This document shows, piece by piece, positions 11,508 to 32,000 of a stretch of DNA of 64,000 nucleotides (its first letter is position 1; each line of letters begins with the position of its first letter). The translations under genes were made by a program, and so were the position numbers. The notes under the pieces were generated by a model, which ran no database searches, had not been told where the DNA came from, and saw only the letters and a program-made list of their open reading frames with translations. Source of the stretch: Muricea muricata (taxonomy: Eukaryota; Cnidaria; Anthozoa; Malacalcyonacea; Plexauridae); the NCBI GenBank assembly GCA_963855995.1, contig OY979717.1:11528001-11592000 (forward strand). Reading direction: 5' to 3'.

Positions 11508-12237
11508 TAAATAAAGTCTTCATTCATTCATTCATTCCATACGTGATGATTGTATCCATAGTGGGCGGATCCCTTTGTCTTCACTATGCATATAATTGTG
11601 ATATCTATTTTGAATGTTTGGATATAATTGATGTTTTTTTTTCTCAAATATTCTGGACATCACGTACAGGAATCGCTCATACGAACATTACCATTAAGAT
11701 GAACTAGTTGCGTTGGTATTCTTATGATGGCTCTATAATTAGTTCGTCTTCAAGCTAATTATACAAGGAGTCAACAACATTGAAAAAAATAAAATTCAAG
11801 TTAAAGATTACGCTCTTCAAGTCTGAGGAAGCTATACGTATAGGTTCTGTGAAGTATTTAATTGATGTAATTACTTTTATTATTGAAACAATAACTCAAG
11901 AATAGCATTGTTAGTAGGGTGCCTTGTTGCTCGTTAGACTCTGGAGAAGAAAGAGCTTTATGTGCAATTATATGTAACAAAAAATAGACTTAAAATAGAC
12001 TTTTTGAAATAGCATATTCGCCGCATGGTGCCAATTAACGATGTCTGCTGATGTCATACCAAATATACCTGCACGTACATTAAACAATCATATCAAACAT
12101 GCCTGCACGTACAATAAACAATTTAAATACGAGCGAGAGGCTCTAATCTTTAGTTCATTCTACACTCTCCTAACTGAACTTGTTGATGATCAAACGCACA
12201 AAGTGCAGTGTACAATTGTATACACAGTATCACAGAT

Positions 12238-21317
<9,080 letters not shown>

Positions 21318-21811
21318 CAAGCGATTAAGCTACTGTCCGGCTGCTATCTTCTGCAATTTCATTGGTCTATAACCTCACACAGTTATTTTTTTAAAAGCAC
21401 TATATCTGTATATCTGACCGATATATCTATTCGATGTATCAGTCATTTTGGAAAAAAATCGCACAAACAGTTCTCGTGCTAATTTATTCAAAAACCACGA
21501 TTCGTTGTTTTGAAAGTTAGCCGGTGCCTGGGCCTTTTCCCTTACTCTAAAAGGCCCTGGGAACGAGGTTGGGTGGGGAATAGAGATGTCGACGAGAGGG
21601 AAATTTAGCCATCAGAGCATCACCTTGGATAATGGTAGAATTACAAGAATTACAATCAAACTTCACCTTACAGATAAGCCTGGTTTAACCAGGCTTAACC
21701 AAATACAGTGACGTCACTTCCGGTTAACATAAGATTATAAAGTAATAATCGTGGTCGCAAAAATTGCAAGTAAAAAACACTTTAATATCAAAAGGCTTGT
21801 TATAAAAAATT

Positions 21812-22216
21812 CTAAAGTTTGATTCTCTTGACCAGCCAATATGCGTTAGTATATTGTTCGTAGTAATTGTATCGCTCGTTTTTGAAACAGCTGCTGCGCG
21901 CGCGAGTGCTATGTGGTTTGAATTTTGATGTGTCTACTCCATTTGATGCGAGGACGATCTTAATCCACCGACCAATAGTGCTTTTCCCAACAGGGCGATA
22001 TGGTTTGACAAAAAATAAGAGTAAACCTGTACGATCTGCCTCTCGAAATTGAGTTGTGTGGTCAAGGTAATGTTCAATTGCAAGTGTTGTGTAAGCACAT
22101 AGTGATTGTTTTGGATATCTTCGCGCAAGAAGGCAGCGTTGAGTCTCTGACACCGTTGACCTGACGCAAGGGTCAGTAAAATGACTAACTAATTTAACGT
22201 TAAATCTTTGAGACAC
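21812..22216 (-). pseudogene. Tyrosine recombinase fragment (DIRS/Crypton type)
   Basis: The minus-strand frame of 134 codons contains TTLAIEHYLDHTTQFREADR, LLLFFVKPYRPVGKSTIGRW and FKPHSTRARSSCFKN. The last carries the HxxR signature of the tyrosine-recombinase box, and the layout resembles the C-terminal catalytic part of DIRS-type integrases. The final catalytic Tyr region is degraded or truncated. It lies next to, but on the opposite strand from, the DIRS RT fragment at 22530, so they may be parts of two copies. Confidence 0.7.
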
Positions 22217-22231
22217 AAACTTTGAAGCGTG

Positions 22232-22337
<106 letters not shown>

Positions 22338-22339
22338 TT

Positions 22340-22960
22340 TACAATTATCTTTTTGACAGGAACTTTACCTTACTGACTGATCATGAGCTTCTCACTTCAA
22401 TCTTTCATCCCAGCAAAAGCTCGGATGAACAGATTATTGAGTTGTCTGAGTCAGAAACTGAACAAAATCTGAAACATCTCAACGAATCCGTGACCTATAC
22501 CGTAAGCTTAATTGGATACGCTTGAATAGGCCATCAAACTTATGAAACCAGGGGGCTTTATGACATGTGTAGATTTACAGGATACATATTATTCCATCCC
22601 TTTGTCACTTTCGTTCAGAAAACATCTTAAATTTGCTTGGCGGGGTCACCTTTATCAATTTCGCACACTGCTGATGGGTCTGAGCAGTAGCCCCCGCATT
22701 TTTACTAAAGCCTGTTTTTGCTACACTACGATCACAATACCGTCACAATTGCACTGGTTATATTGACGACTCGTTTTATACAAAAGACAAAGATGAAACT
22801 TGTCAAGAACGACAGTGTTTACTGAACTGGGGGTTGTTGTTCATCCCACAAAATCGTCGCTCATTCCCACCCAGGAACGTAACTAGAATTTTTTGGGATT
22901 TTTACTCACTCAGGTTTACGTTCCCTACAACTCTTTCGCTTTACATGAATTGATAGAAAT
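22340..22960 (+). pseudogene. DIRS-type reverse transcriptase remnant
   Basis: Frame 22542-22766 reads MKPGGFMTCVDLQDTYYSIP, KHLKFAWRGHLYQFRTLLMG and SSSPRIFTK, the DIRS RT palm with first catalytic Asp. A shifted frame then gives CTGYIDDSF (about 22750-22776), the YIDD box. Another frame gives ELGVVVHPTKSSLIPTQE and FLGFLLTQVYVPYNS. Several frameshifts separate the pieces, so it is inactive. The order and motifs are characteristic of DIRS1-like elements. Confidence 0.8.
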
Positions 22961-24300
22961 TTCATCTTTGGCTAGTGTAATTTACACTACAATTTTAATA
23001 CCCTAATTAACAAAGCATCACTGCATGGATGACCAAACTGTTGAAAACTACATAATAATCGAGAATGTCTTGTTGTACACATCATGTTTGTAAAATGTTT
23101 CTGCCTTATTGTCTGAATGGCCTTTAAGGCAATGATGGACAAATATTGTTGACAAATTCATACATGTAATTTCAATTTGGTTTTTATGTCTTCAATGCAT
23201 TTTATAGCAAGAAATTTGTTTTCATAGTTTCTTGTCATGACTTCCCGACACATAAATCTTGTAAACAACACATTTCCGTCTGTGCACCGTAGCTTGACAA
23301 GCAGACTTTGCCAATATTTGCAAACATTCACAGCAACTGTCCAACTGATTCACTTCAGTTCAATGCAATCGAACCAGCCTTTACCAAAAGCAAAACGTTG
23401 CGTAGCACAATGTCCAGCTCAGATTCTTGCGCAACCATCCCTCAAAAACTTAAATCTCCTCATTTTCCCCACCAGTTTTGCTTCTTTTTGTCCATAGGCC
23501 GATGGAAGTAAGTTATCAGCTTACCGTAACCCGCCCGCATGTATTTTTCATACCGCTTGAAATTTTTCATTATTTTACATTTTTTCATTAAATTAAATTT
23601 AACACTTTATGCAACATCAATTTGTTTGCTCAGAGTACTTTTAAACCTTCGTTTCGATCAAAAAGACAAAAAATGCAGAGAAAAAACGGTGCCTGACTAT
23701 TTATCTATTTTTAATAATATAACAACTATGATGGTTGGCCGTTGTCGAACTGGGAGATCCAGTCATATCAAGGGTTTCAAACTTGGAACCATTGAACCGA
23801 GCAAAGAGCCTGGGTGCAATGTTACTATCAAGCAACTCATGGCCATCAATATACGAAAATGCAAATTTGGTAATGAATTTAAATTGCAAATTTTTTATGT
23901 CTTACTCGTTTGAAATCTACGAAAATACAAAAATATAAACAATTTGACCCCATATTCGTGTTGAATAATAAAATAGTAAAGCTTGAAGGTTTCTTGTCTA
24001 AAATTGCTTAAATTTTGATAGCATTTGTACAGCCAGAGAGCTCAGATGATCAGATGTTTGGGATGCATATCTTCGTGTCTCGTTCACAACTAGAAACTAA
24101 TATGAAAATATAAACAATTTGATGTTCAGTGTATAATAATTCACGATGATATTAGAAAATAATTATAATCATATATTGAAGAATTTATAGAATAAGAATT
24201 GTCCGTATTTAATACATAGCTGTATAAAACAGCCAGGTTTAATTGAATTCAGGTATGGCTGTACACAGATTGGTATATTAAAAAATGAAACACTTAATCC
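22961..24300. other. AT-rich interval without recognised genes
   Basis: Short ORFs around 23237-23938 have no recognisable motif and probably represent decayed repeat DNA. Confidence 0.4.
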
Positions 24301-24339
24301 TCACTAACATGTCGAACATATGTGACCCTCCTAAGGTGA

Positions 24340-25057
24340 TTGCACCTATCGGACTTAAGGCCACAATTCGGTTTTATGTGTTTTAAAAAATGCAAATCAA
24401 TGAACAAATGCAAGCAAATACAAATTCGCCCCCGTAACAGTAGTGCTTTTGGAAGATGGCTAACAAATTATAACTGGTCTACTTTATATCATACCACATT
24501 GTGTGAACAAAAACTGGAACTTTTTCAAGATGTTATATCTACCGGATTAGACTATTTTCTCCCGTGTAAAGTAGTTAAAATACACGATCGAGATAAGCCC
24601 TGTATTACTCCATCATACAAGCAACTTATCGAAAGCAGACAAAAATCATTTTTTCAGAAAGACGATAAATTGTATCACCAACTACGTAATCGTGCTTTTC
24701 GAGAAGGAAAAGAACTCAAATCTGCATTCCTGAGAAGTAAATTGGAACATTTGAAACAAAATCCTGATCCAAAGAAATGGTGGAACACTGTGAAACAAAT
24801 TGCTGGCTTCCCTAAGAAAAAAAACATTTTCAAACCTAGTTATAGAAGACCAAGTTGTTTCTGGTCAACAACTCGCTGATAAAATTAATAATATACCTTC
24901 ATATCTGTTATACTCGTGACCTCCCCCCTCTTAGACATATTCTCTCTTCTGATAATCAGCCCGAATGCACCTATAGCAATTTCCCGATTGAATTTGTTAT
25001 CAAGGAAGAAGAAGTGTATTCCACGTTATCTGCAATAATAGCACACTTTAATGAAAA
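24340..25057 (+). pseudogene. Non-LTR retrotransposon fragment (endonuclease-RT linker)
   Basis: The frame 24340-24879 contains DKPCITPSYKQLIESRQKSF, LYHQLRNRAFREGKELKSAF and WWNTVKQIAGFPKK, the region between endonuclease and RT in CR1/L2/RTE-like LINEs. A shifted frame continues with FVIKEEEVYSTLSAI, the start of the RT domain. The fragment is then cut by the MITE at 25058-25317. It has no endonuclease or catalytic RT motifs, so it is a truncated dead copy. Confidence 0.75.
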
Positions 25058-25317
25058 CTACAATCATTTTCAAAAGTACTTGGGACACTAGCAATTTTTC
25101 ATGAAAAATCAACGTACACCGTTGATATATCCATAAAATCCATATTTTCCCATCCCCGCCTCCCCAATGAATGTTGGCTTCCCAACCTCAACACCCTAAC
25201 GCATAATATGTTATGCTAGGTGGGTCACAACATTGAGAAGGGGCGCGGGGAATTGAATTATTTGTAAAAAATGAGAAATTTCCTCAAGTGTCCCAACACT
25301 TTTGAAAATGATTGTAG
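25058..25317. repeat. MITE, family 2 copy b
   Basis: The ends CTACAATCATTTTCAAAAGT and ACTTTTGAAAATGATTGTAG are exact complements. The interior has the CCCC-rich arm (cccatccccgcctccccaat) and its complement. It is homologous to 4568-4828 and interrupts the LINE fragment. Confidence 0.85.
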
Positions 25318-25783
25318 CACAATCCTCGCCTAAGGGCAAAAACTAAACACTTCATCCGATCAGAATTTTTGTAGTTTTGAGAAAACGCTTCGAAACGACC
25401 TCGTATACACATAGTCTAAATCTTTCGCCAGTCAAATGACCACGCCATTATACCTCGTGTACATAAGAAGTAAAAAGAAACAGTGATATATTTTGCAGTA
25501 CTATTTCATACACGAGAAGAAGCGTCTTGTCGTATTTATAGATATGGTAAACGCGAGTTCGAGTGCATTAGATGATTTCAAATACGCTAAATTGCAATAC
25601 AAGTTAGGATGCAACATTATTGAAGAATACTAAAATGAACGCGTAATAGATTATATATACTTTATCAAGTATAATACCACCTCACATGACCGATTATGGT
25701 TGACATGATTCGCCAATAATCTTATGGATTATTAATGAGTATTTGAACTATGGAGAACATATCATACCAATAAATACTAATAC

Positions 25784-25804
25784 TTTATTCATTGGTATTT
25801 TATT
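25784..25804 (-). promoter_or_regulatory. Candidate polyadenylation signals of gene B
   Basis: Two AATAAA hexamers on the minus strand (25804-25799 and 25789-25784) lie about 210-230 bases beyond the gene B stop codon at 26012. This is a plausible 3' UTR length, but there is no transcript evidence. Confidence 0.5.
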
Positions 25805-26011
25805 ATTCAAATCTAATGTGTTTTATATAGTTATATCAAGAATAACTCGGCAACGAACACCAATATTGCACCTGCATGCCTGCTGGAATCGCATCACAGA
25901 ACTACAAACATATACCCGTTAACTCTACACACATTATCGGTTCATGTACGTACTCCCCAATAACTAAATACAGTTAGAGCATTCCATTTGTTCATGCTCT
26001 ACGTTTCATAT

Positions 26012-29000
26012 TTACAAGTATGTAAATTCATCAGTGGCATTTTCCAATGGAGTAACTTCGTCCATCTCGTGGCCTTCCGGACGATCTGCTGAACTGAGTG
26101 GAGGTTCATTCTCATAATCCACAGCAAGCAGGTCTTTACGTGAAAGATGTTCGACAATCGCCGCGCCGAGTGAATCGCCCCACACATTTACTGCTGTGCG
26201 AATGCGGTCTCTGAAAACATGAACACAACAATTTAACATAATATCATTGCTAAGTTATTTCGAGGACAGTACTACTGTATATGCAAGTTGTATTAGTTGT
26301 CTTGCATCTAAGGACATAAACGACGCAAATTCATTTATTCGTAAAAAACAATCATTTGATTTTGGTGACAATTAACATGTAATTGCGAAATAAACCGAGT
26401 CGTAAAGCAAACTTAACGCAAACTATACGTGTGCAAATTACAAGCAACATAAGAAATTCCGCATAACTTCAATCATAGACAATCAAAAGAATGGACTGGA
26501 AACGCAAGCTAAAGTGTCAATGTTGCTGGGGTGACATCCGTGATACGGCCTGATATGCTATACTTTGGAACCCTGTAACTTCACTTTAAATATACTTCAG
26601 GACTTTCTATTTACATATTTTAAACAAGAACGGCAATGTCTATGGAACTATCGACTTTTAAAATTCTTTATGGATATAACAAAGCTAAAACCCAACGCTG
26701 AATGTTTGGGTTCTTTTTGACTACAGGAATGTCACCATTGTTGTTGTTGAAAAAGGTTTACGGAAACATTAAATGGTGATTTTCCACCTTGTTTATCTCT
26801 ATGAAAAGTTTTAAAAGTCGATAGTTGCATTCACATTTCTGTTCTTGTTTAAAATATGTAAATACGGAGTCTTGAAATGTATTTAAAGTGAAGTTACAGG
26901 GTTCCAAAGTAAAGCGTATCACGGATGTCGCGTAAACTTTAGCTTGCGTTTCCAGTCCATTCCTTGGATTGTCTATGCTTCAATTCTATTTCGTCATTGG
27001 ATTACGTCACTAAGGAGTCATGTGAGATATATATGCGCACGCAGTCGAGCAATCAGTTGCCCGCGCAGTTTTTCGAGCAAGCATTTGTTTATTTACATAA
27101 TATAGCGAATGAAGATGACTTCAGAAGAATTCCGCTGGATCGACGATGTCGTGAGAACAGAAGAAGAGACAGCAGCCGAATCAATGCCCAAAGTGCTGTC
27201 TGATTTGGGGAAGACCTTGGTGACTATATCCGAACAGCAATGCTCAGCATGGAAAAATCGATGAAAAGATTGCAGCCTTCGGACACCTCCGAATCAGTAG
27301 ATGGAGCAAAAACAAGGCGACATCATGCTTCACAAACGAATGGCGACAAGCTGGATAACAACAAGACCGAACACAATGATCTACTACCTAAAATTGGTAC
27401 CATGATTAGTACCACGACTGAGAGATAACTGCAAAAGCGCAATACAGTCTTGCCAGAAATTGATGAGATCATCACGATGCATGCAAACGCTTTAGCGCTG
27501 TTAGGGTACACAAAGTGTGCTGTCAAAATTAGCAGTGCCTCTAAGATTTGAAAAACCCAGACCATATGGTCCTGGAACTTGGGGCTACAATAACTCCAGA
27601 GAATTTGCAGGTCTGTACTTTAAAGCACAATTTACAATCATTGGTACAATATTTTACTAAACAAGCAGACTGTTTTCGGGCGTGCCAACAACAAACTTTG
27701 TGAATAGCAGAACACCACTTCTAACTCAGTGGTTTTACAGACAGTCTGTAGGGAAAAGTTGAATTTAATAATATTCCCAATCAAGCAAAGGGCCCTAAAG
27801 AAAATAAGAACTCGAAACCAGAGCAGCTTGTTGGTGAGCAAGAAATTTAAAAGCTGTGGTTTAAAGGGGCTATAGTTGTGCCTGCTCGCGAGCCAGGCAA
27901 ATTCATTTCACCTATATTTCTACGACCTGATGGCTCACACAGACTGATATTAAATTCAAAGAGGTTAAATCAGCATGTGGTGTACAGACATTAAAATGGA
28001 GTCCAATTTACCTTAGAGTAGACCTTAAAGATGCCTACTATTTAGTGCAGGTCTGTAAAACGATAAAAAATATTTAAAGTTCTCTTGGAATGGAGTAGTA
28101 TATCAATTTACCTAAAGGATCACTTTAATTTGACAATGATCCTTGCTCTTACACTTCCGCACATCGGTGTGAAACTCTACAAGCCTTATCCCTCGATAAT
28201 GATCAATTTGTGTTTCATTTTAAAACATTATCAAAAACGTCTGGACCTAGAAAACACTTAGCACCCCTAGTCGTAAAAGCATATCATTCAGATGCACAGT
28301 TATAAAATATCTTGAAGTATAAGCTGAAAATTCAAGAACGTAAGGGGAAATGCGAGGCAAAAACTGTAAATGGAAGTAAGCTAGAGTAAACGATTTCTTT
28401 GGTTATACTGTAGCACAACAGCGGCATCGTCCTCTACTGCGAGTAAAGCAGGGATAATTGGAAGCAGCTGGATTGTTCAACGGAAAAACCAAAAATATTA
28501 TAACAAACATTTGCGGTCAGAAAATGACTTTGCTCATATGTTGTTACAAGCTTCCACGAATTAACAAAAAACTACAACCTCGTTCTCAGGGCCCTTTCCC
28601 TTTTTGTCACTGGGACGACGGGAAATTTACACCCCAAATTTTGGGGTGTAATAAATCAAGATTGATCTAATTAATGTCAATTATATGCACATTCGTTTCC
28701 GATATTGAAGGAGTGGTGATTGTACGAACAAACTTGTTTACATGGAATATGCTATCAATGGTCAGTACTCAGGAGTTTTAAAAGCTTCTCTAAACAAGTA
28801 AAAACATGTGGAAAGTTTTAAAGCAATCACATGTGGCATCAGCTGAGAATAATTTTCCTAGTTTCTGTTTGAAACCGAAGCAGGTTCAATGTTTTGAATA
28901 TTTGTTGCAAGGATTCGATGTGTTGTCATTCCTCCCACTGGCTTTGGAAAGTCGCTAGTGTTTCAGCTTTTGCCAGATTTTCTGCCAGTCAAGTCGTGCC

Positions 29001-32000
29001 AAAATATCGTTTTTGTATTCTGTCCTCTAACCAGTATAACTAAACTTGAATGAAATTTTCTGTATGGTACTTCTGTACTGATGTATTTTTTTAAAAAAAG
29101 CTATGTATTTTCTGCATACAGTGACAGCGAGACCGTCCGATCTCTCTATAACAATTCCATTTAACGAGAAACGTTTGTACTGCTGCTACCGAAAGAACGT
29201 TGGTCATGTGCCGGCTTTCACTGTCGCATCCACATAATCAGCAGAATCCTCAATGTTTGTGTTTTAAGTAAACTTTTTTAGCATGTTTACGGTAGGATTT
29301 ATGTCCATATTTATTTTGCAAGTCGATTTCATGCATAATTATTATAATTTATACTAATTGCGTAAAAGGCATCGACCAATAGGAGTTCAGAAAATTTCAG
29401 CCAACGCCAGGGCATTTCCCACCGTCGCAATGACAAAGAGGGAAATGCCCCTGATAACGAGGTTGCAAAAACTACACACTTTTATTCTGATTAAAATTAG
29501 TTAAAGTTGTTGATTTGGCTTTATATTTGTTTTTGGTCTCATGTTCGTGATTACAACACTTTGAATATCTCACACAAATCCTTAGTGACATAGTCTAATG
29601 ACGAAATAGAATTTAAAATTAAAGAGACTGACCTTAAGTTGGAGTTTGCTTATTATCCTATGATTTATTGTACAAGGAAACTAATGAGTTGCCCTCTTTT
29701 GTTATTTATATTGGTTAGGTAACAAATTATCAGTCCTTGGGCACTACTTATCTGTACCAACCCTATTAATGAATGTCTTCTGTTGTAATCACTCGCTGCG
29801 TTATGGACTGATTGGTCGATCTAAGTGCGCATATCTCACATGACTCCGTAGTTTCCTTGTCCAATGACTCATGTAATTATAATCCCACTTCAACTTACGG
29901 AATTACAAAACTTTTGTCTGATATTGAAGCTTAGAATTAAAATAGAACTCAAAATTCACTTTACGCTATTAAAAAGGATAGCAAAAATGATCGTTCTGGT
30001 GATGTTAAGAGAAAGTTACAATACACGTATACAATACAACCATCTCCAGAGATATCAAAACCTAATTTCATTGAACAAACCATGGACGTTTACTCTGTTC
30101 ACAACTGATGCCTTTAATTCACTTCAAGTCACAACCAATGACAAGAAAGTATTTTGGAAAACATAATAGCCAACAAATGGATATTCGCTATTTTGCTTAT
30201 ATGTTTATATCCCGCGATAATAATATTGAGGTTTTAACTCCTTAGACTCCTTAGATGCAGGTCAGCTATTAGAACGAGATCAAGCACATAAAATCTTTGT
30301 ATAAAAATCATAATATGACCATAAATAGAACAAACAATGGTTTTGGCATATCTTAAAAGTTAACTCTTTAATCACAATTCAAAAGAAAATCAGTATAAAA
30401 TATACATACAGAAACCAGTCAACTGCAACAATTAAAGCGATGTCATCTGCTGGAAGACCAACTGCTTGTAAAACAAGAATCATAGTAACCAAACCCGCTG
30501 ATGGTATACCTGCTGCTCCAATAGATGCAATGGTTGCCGTTATACTAAAATAATTAAGTATTAAAAATAAAAATTGCATGGTTGGCGCAACGGATTATGG
30601 AGCGTAAGCTTTAAGTTATTATTTGATTGAAATGAAAAAGTGACATCAGGCTAAAAATTAAAGTCAAAATGAAGGTGTGGAATATTTTCCTGCGTTATAC
30701 AACACCAAAGTTAGATTGCGTTTTTTATACACCCTGCATGATTTTTTAGGATCATGCATAGTGTATACCATGATATATCATGCAGTTTAGAGAGCGTCTC
30801 ATCGGGAAATCCGGATACGATTCCGTATCTCTTTTATTCTAACAATTTACTAAAAAATTTAAAAACAATAATAGAATTTACGGAAGAATAATGTCAACAC
30901 AAACCACGCTTAGCTATATTGGATAATCCTGCGTCAAAGGATCAGTGTCACACCATAATATCGCGGGCTCTTCCAATTTTTTTACCGTAACAAAAATCAA
31001 CAAATAATGTAGAAAATACTTTGTTTTGTAGATTTCCAATGGGAATATGATAAAAGGCTAAAGCAACAAGCATTTGCCAAGGATGTTTCGAATTGTAACT
31101 GACCCAGTAAATATGGTTTATTCATTTCTAAAATAACTTATCGAAGTCTGCAACTAGAAAAATAATCCATCTGTATTTTCCGTACTAATTCCTAACAAGA
31201 TGATTTATGACATTTCTCGTAGTTTCACGTACTGCGCAAATGCGCGTCGCCATTTTGTCCTAAATTTCTAGTAATGAACCTCTATACAGAAATGTTACAA
31301 ACTAACCACACAAGAAGTGTCTTTCCAAAATCAATGGATCCTCCATAGTGACGTTGGGCAATAAAAATTGGCGCCACAGCTTCATAAAGAGCTGTTCCAT
31401 CCATATTTACTGTCGCCCCGATTGGAATTACAAACTGTGCAACTCGCGAGTCAACTTTATTTTTGTATTCAAGACATCTTAACGTTACTGGCATCGTAGC
31501 GGCACTGTAAAATCAATGACATAATTGATTAAAATTTAAATTGATAAACATGATAAACCAAATTTTTGGAAGACTCAAGACTATTATCACTCACGCAGTT
31601 TGGGTTTAGACCCAGGTACACGGTCGACCATGCATTTAATTAAAAAGACGAAGTCATTTGGTATTTATGGTGTCCAGCTTACAATGGTTTACAGATTATT
31701 TAGCAAACAGAGAGTAAGTTGTGATTTATGATAATCATCGATGAAATAATATCTAATTCATCATGGTGCTCCCTAAGAATCCTTCTTGGGCCACTTATGT
31801 TTCTGACATCAGACATATATTGATGATCTTTCCAAAGTCTTAAAGGAATCTAATATTATCATGTATGCCGATGTTATTTCTCTCACGCTTATATTAAAAA
31901 TATTGAAGCTGCTTTGCCTAAAGATATGAAAGCAAAGAGACTTGCAAAGGATGGTGCTACGTGATGTTATCTTTGGTTTGGTTAGAGTAAAACGAAATAA

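Larger units (their letters stand above)
8497..11966. repeat. Tandem duplication, unit 2
   Basis: Second copy of the block at 5931-8205. Compared with unit 1 it contains three extra segments of about 517, 777 and 285 bp (9283-9799, 10033-10809 and about 11222-11507). Subtracting them and allowing for the MITE in unit 1 brings the two units to nearly equal length, so the size difference is explained by insertions. Confidence 0.85.
26985..29610 (+). mobile_element. DIRS-type retroelement with inverted terminal repeats, decayed
   Basis: Inverted terminal repeats are visible: ctatttcgtcattggattac, then aaggagtcatgtgagatat at the left, mirrored near 29569-29610 by atatctcac, ccttagtgac and atgacgaaatag. 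Between them lie a gag-like stretch and DIRS RT motifs on the plus strand, plus a nested element at 28575-29465. Inverted termini and the RT type both fit DIRS1-like elements. No tyrosine recombinase is visible in this copy. Confidence 0.65.
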
